This document shows, in pieces, positions 17,075 through 27,400 of a stretch of DNA of 64,000 nucleotides (position 1 is the stretch's first letter; every line of letters starts with the position of its first letter). A program made the position numbers and the translations under genes. The stretch covers positions 1 to 64,000 of the forward strand of contig JBDSBP010000348.1 of assembly GCA_039921525.1 (NCBI GenBank). Direction: 5' to 3'. The notes under the pieces were generated by a model that ran no database searches, was not told the DNA's origin, and saw nothing but the letters and a program-made list of their open reading frames with translations. This DNA comes from JADCRZ01 sp039921525 (GTDB taxonomy: Bacteria; Bacteroidota; Bacteroidia; Chitinophagales; Chitinophagaceae).

Positions 17075-17094
17075 GTACGAGGTTTGAGGTAGGA
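17074..17094. repeat. Short degenerate heptad array after the metalloprotease stop
   Basis: Three 7-bp units, GGTACGA, GGTTTGA and GGTAGGA, follow directly from the TAG stop. They match the ACCTCAY family read on the other strand. Confidence 0.5.
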
Positions 17095-17149
17095 GCAGTG
17101 TAACAATAGTTACTACTCATTTTTTTCCATCACGCATAAAAGCAAACAT

Positions 17150-17521
17150 ATGAAAAAATTAATCCTTATTATTTCCTTAACTGCCATCGCCATTCTACTG
17201 AATAGTTCCGTTTCGATTCAGGCACAAGCTATCGATGTTAGTGGGAAATGGAACATGAAGGTGGAAAGTCCTGCGGGCACCGGTTCTCCTGTTTTTGTTT
17301 TAAAACAATCTAAAGATTCTATCTCGGGAACTTATGCCGGCCAATTGGGTGAAGCGGCAGTAAAGGGCACTATCAAAGACAAAGAGATCAGGCTGGAATT
17401 CAAAGGAGGAGAGGTTGCATGTGTATATACCGGTACCGTGGATGGTAATACCATGAAGGGCAAAGCAGTATTCGGAGATTTGGGTGAGGGTACGTTTACT
17501 GGAATGAAGGAAGCGAAATGA
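17150..17521 (+). CDS. Small exported beta-rich protein
   Basis: A 123-residue protein with a clear signal peptide (MKKLILIISLTAIAILLNSS... to about QAQA). The mature part has regular short strands (GKWNMKVESPAG, VFVLKQSKDSISGTYAG, MKGKAVFGDLGEGTFTG), the pattern of small lipocalin-like or up-and-down barrel proteins common in Bacteroidota. No catalytic motif is visible and the function is unknown. It lies 75 bp after the metalloprotease on the same strand and could be co-transcribed. Confidence 0.75.
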   Translation: MKKLILIISLTAIAILLNSSVSIQAQAIDVSGKWNMKVESPAGTGSPVFVLKQSKDSISGTYAGQLGEAAVKGTIKDKEIRLEFKGGEVACVYTGTVDGNTMKGKAVFGDLGEGTFTGMKEAK

Positions 17522-17724
17522 AGGATCATTACCGGCAATCAGCAGTGCGATACTCCCGAGCAACCATTCTTGTTGCTTCAACGCTTTGCTTTGTTACAGG
17601 CTGAGTTTGATTTTGTGAGATGAATGCAGGTTATATAAAGATGACATAAAGTGATTGGAATTTATGCCGTGCCTGCATTGTCTGAACTGTGATTTGTGTG
17701 TTTTCTGGTTAGTATCTGAACTAT

Positions 17725-17800
17725 GATTTACCTGATTTCTTGATTGGTAAGATTACATCCCCGGGGGTTAATCACGCCTAATCAAGAAATCAGGTAAATC
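17725..17800. repeat. 21-bp perfect inverted repeat, possible convergent terminator
   Basis: The arms at 17725-17745 and 17780-17800 are exact complements over 21 bases, beginning GATTTACCTGATTTC. The loop is 34 bases. Part of the left arm is preceded by a direct repeat of CTGAACTRTGATTT at about 17680 and 17718. It lies between the ends of the convergent small exported protein and ThuA genes. Confidence 0.75.
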
Positions 17801-17805
17801 CTGGT

Positions 17806-18942
17806 TCAAGACTTTGGTTTCACTACCTCTCCCGGCATGATCAATGATTTCCATCCTGCAAGGTCAGATGGTTTTACATTTGCCTTGTAACCGCTGAAAT
17901 TAAAGGTGGTTGGTTTGTAGGGGCCGACAAAATCGATGTTGTTATTAGATTTGATCTGACGTTCCATTCCCACTAACCAAAAAGCAGCATTGATAGCCAT
18001 ACGGCGGAAACCCTCGTTTAACAGATCTTCGGAAGCACCATGCGTTGTGGTAAACGAACGACCGGTTGCCCCGGATTTCAATGTATAATTACGCACCCAT
18101 GCAACAGGAAGTAGTTTTTTAGAGGTGTCTGGGGCAGCATCGGGAGTCATGCCATTTAAAACTTGTCCACGAGCCAATATGGTGGCACCCATTTTTTCAG
18201 GATAAGCAGTATAACCGCCGCTTTGGGCCCATGCATTTTTAACTCCGCGCATGATCGGGTGATTTTTTTGTGCATCCTCAATTATCAGCTTCGACGCCTG
18301 TTTGTGATTTGTTCCATAATGACTGACCCAGGTCTCGCCAAGTATAATTTTGCCAAAGCCTTCCTTCCATTCTGTTATCGGCCCTTTATAAGCATAATCA
18401 TAATGTTCCCATTCAGGATTGCCTTTAATATTAAAGGCGTGCGTGGCCGTTCTAAATCCCATGACCGATCCACCGCGTTCCAGGTAATTATCTATATGCT
18501 GCATTTGACCACTTGAGAAATTGGCAAACCTTGTAAAGATGACCATCAGGTTTGCATCATCCAAAACTTCGAGCCCTTTAATATCTGAGCTGCCAGGAAG
18601 TATATTCCCATTTTCATCCAGCGCCCAAATAACGGTGCAGGTAAACCCATACCGCTTTGCCAGTATGCGCGCCAATGCAGGGAGCGATTCCTCTGAGCGA
18701 TATTCGTGATCGCTGGCAATAAATACGATCTTCTTCCCCAGGCCAGGCCCCCTTTCGCCTTTATATACTACGCGGTATTTGTCCGCTTCATCGTACACCT
18801 TATCAGCTAAGGCAATAGGAACTCGTTTGTTAAGACCCGGGTTTACCATCTTACTACCAGCAATTTCATGTTTGCGGTAAGAGAAGCTAACAGTAAAAAT
18901 AATAAGACAGTAAACAAGCAGGTACCTAAGAAGTTTTGTCAT
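17806..18942 (-). CDS. ThuA-domain protein
   Basis: A 378-residue protein with an N-terminal membrane segment (LLRYLLVYCLIIFTVSFSY) that acts as a signal or anchor. The ThuA (trehalose utilisation, class I glutamine amidotransferase-like) fold covers about residues 65-330, with KIVFIASDHEYRSEESLPAL near the start and GYTAYPEK, WVRNY and FTTTHGA later. ThuA proteins take part in disaccharide catabolism through 3-keto sugars, although the reaction is uncertain. The adjacent DUF1080 gene on the same strand supports this theme. Confidence 0.85.
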   Translation of the reverse strand: MTKLLRYLLVYCLIIFTVSFSYRKHEIAGSKMVNPGLNKRVPIALADKVYDEADKYRVVYKGERGPGLGKKIVFIASDHEYRSEESLPALARILAKRYGFTCTVIWALDENGNILPGSSDIKGLEVLDDANLMVIFTRFANFSSGQMQHIDNYLERGGSVMGFRTATHAFNIKGNPEWEHYDYAYKGPITEWKEGFGKIILGETWVSHYGTNHKQASKLIIEDAQKNHPIMRGVKNAWAQSGGYTAYPEKMGATILARGQVLNGMTPDAAPDTSKKLLPVAWVRNYTLKSGATGRSFTTTHGASEDLLNEGFRRMAINAAFWLVGMERQIKSNNNIDFVGPYKPTTFNFSGYKANVKPSDLAGWKSLIMPGEVVKPKS

Positions 18943-18963
18943 GGTTATATTGGTAAGTTTAAT

Positions 18964-19025
18964 TGGCTATCGCTAAGAGGCTATCAGCTATCGGCTATCA
19001 GCTATCGGCTATCGGCTATCAGCTT
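18964..19025. repeat. Heptanucleotide array, GCTATCR family
   Basis: Eight or nine 7-bp units (GCTATCA or GCTATCG, one degenerate CTAAGAG) end exactly at the stop codon of the DUF1080 gene. It is the same family as the arrays at 3786, 30331, 31673, 46340 and 59700. Confidence 0.85.
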
Positions 19026-19670
19026 TTAAGGCAGCCTCCTGATAAAAATATCTTTGTAAAACACTTTTGACTTACCGCCACCGTGAATCTGCAGAGCGAT
19101 CAAACCGGTCTGCGGAATAGTAGCATCGGCTTCGGTATAGCTAACAGTCTGCCGACCATTTAACAGGATGCGTATATTTTTATCCCTGCAAATAATTTCA
19201 TAATCATTCCAGTCGTTCACTTTCAGGATCTTACTCACTGCAATTGAATCAGGTTTTTCCAGGGTTTTATTTCTTCGGCTCTCATCGTATAAACTTGCCC
19301 AATAGCCGTTGCCAAGATCGGCCTGGTAACCGATCATTTCATAGGCCGGATTGCTGGACCGTGTGCTCCTGAATTGAACACCCGCATTTACGAAACCGGT
19401 GCCAAGTAATTTGAATTTTAATTTCAGGTCAAAATTTGCATAGCTGTTTTCGGTACATAGAAATTCATTATGCGGAACAGTGATCTCTAAAGAGCCACCC
19501 ACGATGGATTTATCTTCTATCCGGAACGTTTGCAATGTATCTCCCTGCCAGCCTTTAAAAGATTTGCCATCAAAAAGCGACACGAACTGCTGGGCCGTGC
19601 AGGCCGTATAATTTATGGTGGACAACAGCATGGCTGCCAGCATACAACTTAGAAAATGGAATGGTTTCAT
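19026..19670 (-). CDS. Single-domain DUF1080 (3-keto-disaccharide hydrolase-type) exported protein
   Basis: A 214-residue protein with a signal peptide (to about CTAQQ) and one DUF1080 domain (FVSLFDGKSFKGWQGD at the start; NAGVQFRS, DWNDYEIICRDKNIRILLNG later, the latter shown in part). The closing segment GLIALQIHGGGKSKVFYKDIFIR is typical. It probably binds or hydrolyses 3-keto sugars in the periplasm. It is co-oriented with ThuA downstream. Confidence 0.88.
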   Translation of the reverse strand: MKPFHFLSCMLAAMLLSTINYTACTAQQFVSLFDGKSFKGWQGDTLQTFRIEDKSIVGGSLEITVPHNEFLCTENSYANFDLKLKFKLLGTGFVNAGVQFRSTRSSNPAYEMIGYQADLGNGYWASLYDESRRNKTLEKPDSIAVSKILKVNDWNDYEIICRDKNIRILLNGRQTVSYTEADATIPQTGLIALQIHGGGKSKVFYKDIFIRRLP

Positions 19671-19753
19671 ATGAAATATTCGTTCAATAATTGAATAAAG
19701 ATATGACGGAAACCCTTGAATTATAAGTTTAGCTTCCAGATCACTTTTTTATG

Positions 19754-21067
19754 TTATACAATCATATTCAACAATAATACTCCTATCAACCCCATAACCG
19801 CAACTATCGTTTCCATGATAGAGAAGGACCGGAAAGTTTCTTTAAGAGTCAGGTTAAAATATTCTTTGAACAACCAGAAACCGGAATCATTCACATGGGA
19901 GAAAATCATACTTCCTGCACCAATGGATAACACCATCAGGTTTGGGTTTGCGTGGCTTTGGGTCATAACAGGACTTATAAACCCCACCGTCATTAAAGCC
20001 GCAATAGTAGATGATCCAAGAAGGACACGAATAAGCGCCGCAATTAACCAGCCTAATATCAATGGTTGCATGTGTAAGGCCTGCAGGTAAACGGCAATCA
20101 CCTTATCCAGGCCTCCCTCAACGAAAACCTGCTTCATGGCTCCTGCACCCCCGATAATTAATAATATCATGGCAATATCTTTTACGGCCGATTCGTAAAT
20201 TATCATTATTTCGCGGATACTTTTCTTCATTTTAATACCAAGAATATAGGTACCCACGATCAATGCTACGAACATGGCAATAGTAGGATTACTTACAAAT
20301 GAAATAATCTTTTTAAGCGTTTCATTGCTTATTGAAATAAAGGAGAGAATAGTGCCGGTCATTAACAACAGAACCGGTAACAATGCAGCAAAAAAGCTGT
20401 TAAATGCCCCTGGTAACTGATCGGTTGTCAATAGTTTTGGCCGGAAAATATCGCGCGGAACTTTATTTATATTTTTGAGCGTGCGGGAATATAAAGGCCC
20501 CGCCACCAAGATAGCCGGTATCGCCACAATTATTCCGTAGAATAACGTGAGTCCCATGTCAGCGTTTAACTGTACCAGTAAGGCGGTAGGAGAAGGATGA
20601 GGTGGTAAAAAGCCGTGCATCACCGAAAGTGCTGCCAGGGCAGGCAGGCCAATATACACAGCAGGAAGTTTGTATTCAAATACCACAGAAAATATCAACG
20701 GAATAAGTAACACGAAACCAATTCCGTAAAACAGCGTGCTGCCAATAATAAACCCGGTGATTAGCAATGCCCATTGAATATATTTAACACCAAAAGCCCT
20801 GGCCAGCACAAAAGCTATCTGTTGAGCCGCACCACTTTCGGCAATTAATTTGCCCAACATGGCCCCCAGTATTACTATGGTAACCAATGTTCCAATGGTA
20901 TCACCCATGCCTTTTTGAAGGGCATTTACGAGCCTGGTTGCGGGCATTCCTAATAGCAAGCCCGCAAAAATAGACACCAATAAAAAAGCCAGAAAAGGCT
21001 GAACATTTGCCCACGCCACCAGCAGGATCAACAAAAGAGTACAAGTTAGAAGAATAATGATTGTCAT
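19754..21067 (-). CDS. GntP-family gluconate:H+ symporter
   Basis: A 437-residue polytopic inner-membrane permease with about 12 hydrophobic segments. The N terminus LVAWANVQPFLAFLLVSIFAG (shown in part), the motif LPALAALSVMHGFLPPHPSP and the closing SHVNDSGFWLFKEYFNLT are hallmarks of the GntP family, which imports gluconate or related sugar acids with protons. Co-location with DUF1080 and ThuA genes suggests uptake of an oxidised sugar. There is no kinase for gluconate in the window. Confidence 0.9.
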   Translation of the reverse strand: MTIIILLTCTLLLILLVAWANVQPFLAFLLVSIFAGLLLGMPATRLVNALQKGMGDTIGTLVTIVILGAMLGKLIAESGAAQQIAFVLARAFGVKYIQWALLITGFIIGSTLFYGIGFVLLIPLIFSVVFEYKLPAVYIGLPALAALSVMHGFLPPHPSPTALLVQLNADMGLTLFYGIIVAIPAILVAGPLYSRTLKNINKVPRDIFRPKLLTTDQLPGAFNSFFAALLPVLLLMTGTILSFISISNETLKKIISFVSNPTIAMFVALIVGTYILGIKMKKSIREIMIIYESAVKDIAMILLIIGGAGAMKQVFVEGGLDKVIAVYLQALHMQPLILGWLIAALIRVLLGSSTIAALMTVGFISPVMTQSHANPNLMVLSIGAGSMIFSHVNDSGFWLFKEYFNLTLKETFRSFSIMETIVAVMGLIGVLLLNMIV

Positions 21068-21093
21068 GCGTGTCAGCTAACTATTGAATTTCA

Positions 21094-21163
21094 TTTGACG
21101 ATTGACCATTGACGGATTGACCATTGACGATTTACGATTAATCATAGTCTATTGACGATTACC
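21094..21163. repeat. Heptanucleotide array, ATTGACS family
   Basis: About ten 7-bp units (ATTGACG, ATTGACC, ATTTACG and variants, with one extra G) fill the gap between the GntP start and the end of the second kinase-like gene. The array lies 9 bp beyond the kinase stop codon. Confidence 0.8.
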
Positions 21164-21172
21164 AGTGCTCAT

Positions 21173-23845
21173 CTAATTTTTTGCATCTGCACTATACTGT
21201 TTTGAGCTAATCTCAATGATACTAAAACTTACCCTTCGGCCCCGCCTTGAATCCGGCAGATCAATAGAACTACTGGAATGAGCTTTTACATTAGGAAAAT
21301 CAATTGTTTTATCTCTTATTTCTCTTTCATTTTTTGTTTTGTAGGCAACGGATACTTTTACATTGTCCAGGTCGTATTTCGAGTCATTTTGAACGGTAAC
21401 CGTCAGATCTTTAAGTCCACCAAAGGCCCTCTTTTTAAATTGGCTACTGCTTACTTTTACATATTCGCCAAGGTTAATTGGTTTTTCTGTAACTGTTGGT
21501 TTAGATATCTCAGGCTGTACAACAGTTGTTTCGGTAACTGTATCAATCGGTTTTTCTATATTTTTATTTATGGGTTTAGGTTTAAATGTTGACGTCACTA
21601 CTTGTGGTGTATCTACAACGGCAACTTCGCCCACATCAACAGTGGGGATACTATCTGTTTTGGATATATCCCTGTTAACTACTATTTTTTTGGGGGCAGT
21701 TATGGTATCACCTTTAAAAACCAATGCTACCTCTACATTTCCATCACCCAATCTTTCCGCCAGCAGAGGAACGGTTACGCGCATAATGTCTGCGGAACTA
21801 AACACAATTTTCCCCGGCACTTTATTAAAAATTACCTGCACATTATTCGTATCAGTTGGTAAATTTTTACCGGTGAGAACGATTGTATGCTCTTCGGTGA
21901 TTGAATCGGGGGTAACTTCAATGATCTGGATCTTACCGGGCAGGTTTTTATAGAATATAAATGCTGCCACAATAAGTACAACCAATAATAATGCACCGAA
22001 GAGGTATCGTTTTAATACTTTAGGATTTAGCCAGCCAATGGGTTTTACGTCAAGCGGTTTCAAATCTACCAAAACAGGATCGCTTTTAACTTCAGACACT
22101 TCATTTCCGGCAAGTAAAACATACACGAGGCTTTCATCCTTTTCATCGTAATATGCAGTAGTCATAAGGCTTGTAGTAGCCGGATCAACTTCCTTAAATC
22201 GTATCCCGTTTTTATATATCTCCAGATGAGTAACATTCGACACCTCCCATTCCAGGGTAAATTTTTCACCTTCAGATACAGATGACGTACTCGCATTGAA
22301 AGACGTAATAACAGGTGCCTCCAAAGATGGTTCGGGTGTAATGATTTGCCCATCAAATATTGTCGGCTTGCCAGAGGATACGGGCGGCTCATTGAGTTCA
22401 TCAGGATTAGTAAACTCGTGGGAATTTGTTGACAATGTAGACTTGTCAATAATTCTGACTTTTAACGATTCCTGCCTGGATTGTCCTTCATCATTAAATA
22501 CCACCAGGCTGTATTCAACCTCCTTATCTTTTCCATCATAGAATTCCTTTGTTTCGAAACTGGTATTATCGCCCGGAAATTTCTTAATAAGGTTACCATT
22601 TTTGTAGAGGTCCACGTGTGTGGTATTATTCAATTCCCAATCCAACGTAAACGTTTCGCCCTTATTAACTGAACTGGTACTTGCTCTGAAAGAAAGAATT
22701 TCTGGTTCCAATGACGACGACCGGGTTATATTAGTAATTGTAACAATTACCGGTTTAGGCTTTGATTGGCCATATTCGCTAGACGCTATAAGACTAAATA
22801 CAACATCTTTATCCTTTCCATCATAAAACTCATTTAAGGATACGCTTGAAATCTCCGCACTTAATTTTTTAAAAGAAACTCCATTTTTATAGATTTCCAC
22901 TCTATTGGCATTTTCAACCTGCCAGCTCAGTGTAAAACTTTCACCTTTACCAACGGATGCGGCACTTGATTTAAATGAAATAATTTCCGGAACAGCTTTT
23001 GAGACGGGAGATACAATCTTATTGTAAATTATCTTCTGAAAAATCAGGTCTTTGATTTCAGCTGAAGTATACGAAGGCAGTGAATAACTTCCATCATCAT
23101 AGATTTTATTAAATACTTCATTAAAGGCTGGATCTATATTCGCCAGGCTGGAAGGAAGATCATCTAAGAACTTTGGAGACGAATATTCATCTGGCTGATT
23201 CTGAGCAAGCTTATAGCGCAATGCAAAAAATACTACCTGCAGGTAATTGATGACTTTGCCCGGGATATTTAACACGCCGGATTCTGCCAGGGTTAGTACA
23301 TCCGTATAATACTTGTGTATAAATGTCCAATATTGCTTACTGCCATAAATTGACTTACCCGGCGATTTCGCCATTGGTTGGGCGCTGTCAAGGTCTAATA
23401 AAACAGATCTGCCTGTATCCTCAATAAAAATGTTTTTTTCATTAAAATCAGCAAACCAAAAATCATACTTGTTAATAGACTCAAAGGCGTTAAATATTTC
23501 AATGACCAGCCGTTCCAGGTCTACAGGAATGCCAGCCGCTATCTTATGACTTAAGGAACTGCCTTGTAAATATTCATAAAAAATATAGTAAACCGTTCTT
23601 CCTCTTTCATTAATATTAATAATATCATAGATCCTCGGCAGGTTTGTTTCATTTTTATGTTTAAGCCGAAGCAAGAGATCCCAGCCCGGAATATCACGGG
23701 GACTTTTAACTTCAATCCTTTTGATAAAACATTTAATATCTCCAATTACCACGGGGCATTTAAAAAAATCGCCGGAGGAATTTTGCCATCCATTGGGATA
23801 GTCTGAGGTAAAATCATATAATTTTTCTCTGATAGTGACTTTCAT
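21173..23845 (-). CDS. Transmembrane kinase-like protein with Ig-like repeats and TIG domain (paralogue 2)
   Basis: An 890-residue protein, last gene of the CIS cluster. Residues 1-275 form a divergent protein-kinase-like domain: lysine K42 (CFIKRIEV), catalytic D133 and N138 in FADFNEKNIF (no His of HRD), and metal-binding D151 in LLDLDSAQ replacing DFG. No glycine-rich loop is clear. Three Ig-like repeats follow at about 285-372, 380-467 and 510-596 (each with FTL-W-V/L, -IYKNG- or -LYKNG- and YDGKDK), then one membrane helix (614-632), an IPT/TIG domain (638-710) and a C-terminal beta domain (790-890). With no signal peptide, the kinase and Ig repeats should be cytoplasmic and the TIG part periplasmic. 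The C terminus and the architecture match the upstream paralogue. Confidence 0.82.
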   Translation of the reverse strand: MKVTIREKLYDFTSDYPNGWQNSSGDFFKCPVVIGDIKCFIKRIEVKSPRDIPGWDLLLRLKHKNETNLPRIYDIININERGRTVYYIFYEYLQGSSLSHKIAAGIPVDLERLVIEIFNAFESINKYDFWFADFNEKNIFIEDTGRSVLLDLDSAQPMAKSPGKSIYGSKQYWTFIHKYYTDVLTLAESGVLNIPGKVINYLQVVFFALRYKLAQNQPDEYSSPKFLDDLPSSLANIDPAFNEVFNKIYDDGSYSLPSYTSAEIKDLIFQKIIYNKIVSPVSKAVPEIISFKSSAASVGKGESFTLSWQVENANRVEIYKNGVSFKKLSAEISSVSLNEFYDGKDKDVVFSLIASSEYGQSKPKPVIVTITNITRSSSLEPEILSFRASTSSVNKGETFTLDWELNNTTHVDLYKNGNLIKKFPGDNTSFETKEFYDGKDKEVEYSLVVFNDEGQSRQESLKVRIIDKSTLSTNSHEFTNPDELNEPPVSSGKPTIFDGQIITPEPSLEAPVITSFNASTSSVSEGEKFTLEWEVSNVTHLEIYKNGIRFKEVDPATTSLMTTAYYDEKDESLVYVLLAGNEVSEVKSDPVLVDLKPLDVKPIGWLNPKVLKRYLFGALLLVVLIVAAFIFYKNLPGKIQIIEVTPDSITEEHTIVLTGKNLPTDTNNVQVIFNKVPGKIVFSSADIMRVTVPLLAERLGDGNVEVALVFKGDTITAPKKIVVNRDISKTDSIPTVDVGEVAVVDTPQVVTSTFKPKPINKNIEKPIDTVTETTVVQPEISKPTVTEKPINLGEYVKVSSSQFKKRAFGGLKDLTVTVQNDSKYDLDNVKVSVAYKTKNEREIRDKTIDFPNVKAHSSSSIDLPDSRRGRRVSFSIIEISSKQYSADAKN

Positions 23846-24016
23846 AATAATTGCACTGAGTATAAAATGTATGCTATAATGGGTTTATTTAAGCTGCCAT
23901 ATTAATTGTTTGCAGGTGCCTGATAAACGATTCGATAGTTCAAAGGAGATAAAATAACTATAAACCATTACAAGCGGTATGGAAAAGTAAATCTTTAAGT
24001 GCTATTGACCAATTGA

Positions 24017-24118
24017 TTAGTGTGATAAAATTAAATAAAAAATAAAAAATAATAGAATTACAATAATAAGCGGTATTATTTTTCTAATTAGTTCCTTCTT
24101 CTTAAATTGATCTTCCAT
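24017..24118 (-). CDS. Possible 33-residue membrane peptide
   Basis: An ATG-initiated frame encodes MEDQFKKKELIRKIIP followed by a strongly hydrophobic helix and the end LILSH. The same frame stays open upstream, reading RIWLLPGKEQQLEVEEEW with no ATG, so this may be the tail of a decayed gene. The context (between two membrane kinases) is suggestive, but coding status is unproven. Confidence 0.3.
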   Translation of the reverse strand: MEDQFKKKELIRKIIPLIIVILLFFIFYLILSH

Positions 24119-24333
24119 CTTTCTTCCATCATTACTCCATTCTTCCTCGACTTCCAGTTGCTGCTCTTTTCCAGGGAGTAGCCAAATTCTAACCGGAATC
24201 TAAACCCTGGTCCTTCATAATACCAATGAGATGCCTGTAAAGCAGGTGACCTGGAATAAACCCCCTAAAATAAAGAAGGCACCGCGGTAACAAGGAATAG
24301 TAAAATAATAATTTTAAGTGGCATTAGCAACAT
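24088..24333 (-). pseudogene. Possible decayed small exported protein gene
   Basis: The frame opens MLLMPLKIIILLFLVTAVPS, a good signal peptide, then meets a TAG at 24265. It continues for 58 codons in the same frame (SHWYYEGPGFRFRLEFGY in the middle) to a TAA at 24088. An in-frame stop in an otherwise protein-like stretch suggests a disrupted gene. Sequencing error or chance cannot be excluded. Confidence 0.3.
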
Positions 24334-24444
24334 ATTGCACGTACACTCATCCAGCAACAAACCTGGTTGCTGCGAAACCTGATACAGGTAACGAATATTA
24401 AATCGTTCCTAAGTGTAGTGGGCGCCTAGTTCCGACCCTACATT

Positions 24445-24459
24445 GTGTAATGATTACAC
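24445..24459. promoter_or_regulatory. 15-bp palindrome after kinase paralogue 1
   Basis: GTGTAAT and ATTACAC flank one central base, 14 bp beyond the kinase stop codon. It could be an operator or a small stem. No T run follows. Confidence 0.3.
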
Positions 24460-24473
24460 TGCAGGCTTTACAA

Positions 24474-27400
24474 TCAGTCAGATTCCTTAGGAACAACGCT
24501 TCTAAAACTATATTCTACCTGGTGTGAATTAATCAAAAAAGGAGCTTCGAGGGTTGAACCGCCTTTGGCTTTTACGTTTTCAAAATTCAGCATTTTTTTG
24601 ACCGGATCATTTTCAAATTGAGGTAAGTAACTTATCTCCACTTCTACTTTGTCAATATCAAAAGGAGAATTATTTGCTATACTACAATATGCCATACCAT
24701 CTTTAAAACGAAAAGCAATGTCAAGATTGTCCCTGATGCTTTTAATTTTTTTGTTCGTTTGCTCTAATTTTTGCTGTGCCATTCGAAATTCCCCCAATTT
24801 CTTTTCCAAATTAAAACCCCGGGGAAATTTAAAACCGACTACATGAATACTCTTGTTATAACGAGCCATGGTAGAGGATGTTATTTTAGTATCCACCTGC
24901 CTGCTATCCAACCGTATGTTTATCCTGTTTAAATAATTCTTTAAACTGGAAACATTGGCTGATACTGCTGCTTCATCAGCCTTATTTGACCAGGTAGCGT
25001 AAAAGGTAATTTTAGCAACATTGTCCTCTCTTAACTGGGCAGCGATTACACCTAAAATCTCCTTGCTTACGTCATCAGGTTCATTTCTCGCATTAAAACG
25101 CAAGTATCCTAAATCAAAGCCGTTTGCAATTTCAATACCCGGATCAGCCGCCGTTCCTGAAGCAACGCCTGCAGTGGCACCAGTTGTGCCAGTGGTGCCT
25201 GTAGTTGTAGATGTAGTAGAGGTTGTAGCCGTTTTAGAACTGTCAATCTTCTTTGGTGTTAGCGTTATATAATTTCTTCTAAACGGATTATTGCCTGGTA
25301 AATCAGTGTTGCCCTGTGCGACAGAATATTTAATCCCACGCTCATTTAATAAACCTGTTATGGGATCTAAACTCGATGGCTGAATAAACGGATTCACATT
25401 AAATACATTGATTAACCAATTTTTATTAGTCTGCCTGTTTACAAATCCAAAAAGGCGCCTGCTTTGAGAAGGATCCAAACCTGGCGATAATTCGCTCACT
25501 GATGCAGGAAGAAAAATCAAAGAAGGATTATTCTCATAATACAAAAACATTTTGGTAAAGTCATTACAGACCGCCTGCGGCTGGTTGGGGCAGATACATA
25601 CCTCGAAAGACTGAGGCGTACTATTTTTTATAAAAAGTAATTTGTCTGCACCATCTGTAGTGATAGCTATTTTATATAAGCCATTCGTATTATCATATGT
25701 GGCATTACTTATACTGGCTGTGTCATACCTGTTTCTATCCCCGGATGAATAGTAAATGAGTTTTTGAAGCAAATCTATATACATGAAATGATTGCCAGAA
25801 CTGCTGCGCCAAATTTCGTGCAACGTCAACGGCAGCAGTGTTGGAGGAATCACTTTTGCGGGTTTGGCATACAACACATTTTCAGCAGTATTAAAAAAAG
25901 CCCCATTTGCATACACGCTAATATTTATACTGCCATCTGATGTAGGAGCAGGTACCTGCACCCGTAAACTATCTCTTGTTTGTTGAAGAATTTTTCCCGG
26001 CACGTTGCCGAACTCAACCTGGACGGATCCGCTATTCTCAGGAAGATTTTTTCCAAAAATTGTGATAGTATCACTTTGTGTAATTGTTTTTGGAGTGAAC
26101 CGATCAACAGCAATTTTCGGGGCCGGCGTTGGGGTTGATGAAATATACCAGTAAATGCCCGCTATAATCAACAATACTATAGCCGACAATATAGCAGTAC
26201 GTGCTATTCCCCATTTTTTGCGATCAACGAGTGTAATTATAACAGGTTCGCTCTTTACCTTTTGCGAATCACTGGTTGCTAATAATGTATAAATTATTTC
26301 TTCCTCATTACCTGGCTGCTTTTCTTCAAAGAGCTCTATCGAACTTTCAGACGGGTCGGGCGTTTGAAATACCTTTCCATTTCGTAGCAGTTGAAGCCCT
26401 GTTACATTTGCAGCATCCCAGCTTAGTTGAAAAGGTTTGCCACTCGTTACCCTTATTTTACTTGCCTTGAAATCATTGATGGAAGGAGGTTGAAGGATAA
26501 ATTCTACCGTTATGGGATTACTTTCTACAGTTATCCCATCATTGAATGCTTTTAGAAGGTATGAAATTCGCGTGCCGGTCGCATCTGAACTATTTTTTTT
26601 AAGCTCTATGTTCCCTTTTTCTCCATTAATAATCCTGTACTGTTTTCCGTTTTTGTATAGTTCTATGCTGGAAGCATTTTCCACTTCCCATCCTAAAACG
26701 AACGTATGATCGGTTGCCACTGTATAATGGTCCCTGCCAATTTTTTTAAGATAATCAGTTACCAAAAATCTTTTTATCACAGGTTCTACAATAACGGGTT
26801 CAGGCACACGATTATCGATCAAACTAACAAATAGATAACTGGGCGTTTTTTCCAGTGAACTGTTTGAAGCTACCAATATATATTCTATTTCCTTTTCGGT
26901 ATCATCATTCAATTCCTCCGTCAGTTCAACCCTGTTTTCGTCTGAATATTTACGGTAAAGAGTTCCATTTTTATATAGCTCTACTAAACTGGCATATTCC
27001 ACCTCCCAGTTTAATACAAACGACTTTCCTATCTCAACGATGTATCTATGTTTACCGGTCTCTTCAAAATAATCAGTTACTGTAAATCTTTTAATAACGG
27101 GTTCAGGTTCGCGATTGTTAACTATGGTTATGGTTAAGGATGCGGATGTTTTTACGAGGAAATCATTCAGGGCCACAAGTGTAAACTCCGTTTGCCTTTC
27201 GTCCTGGTCCCACACTTCCTCTGTTAGTTCAATACTTTTATCATCTTTGCCAGTATGGAAGAGGTCTCCATCTTTATAAAGCTCCACATGCGTTGCATTT
27301 TCCACCTGCCAGTTCAGCGTAAATTTTTCTCCATTCTCCACAACAACCTTTTCGCCTGTTGATTTCTCTTCAAAATTATTTACGGTGAATTTTTTAATAA

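Larger units (their letters stand above)
23846..24473. other. 628-bp gap between the two kinase-like genes
   Basis: This is the largest spacer within the regulatory half of the cluster. It contains remnants of a small membrane or secreted gene on the minus strand (24017-24333), a 15-bp palindrome at 24445-24459 and a short hairpin (CAGCAAC with GTTGCTG) near 24352-24372. No intact gene is seen. Confidence 0.5.
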
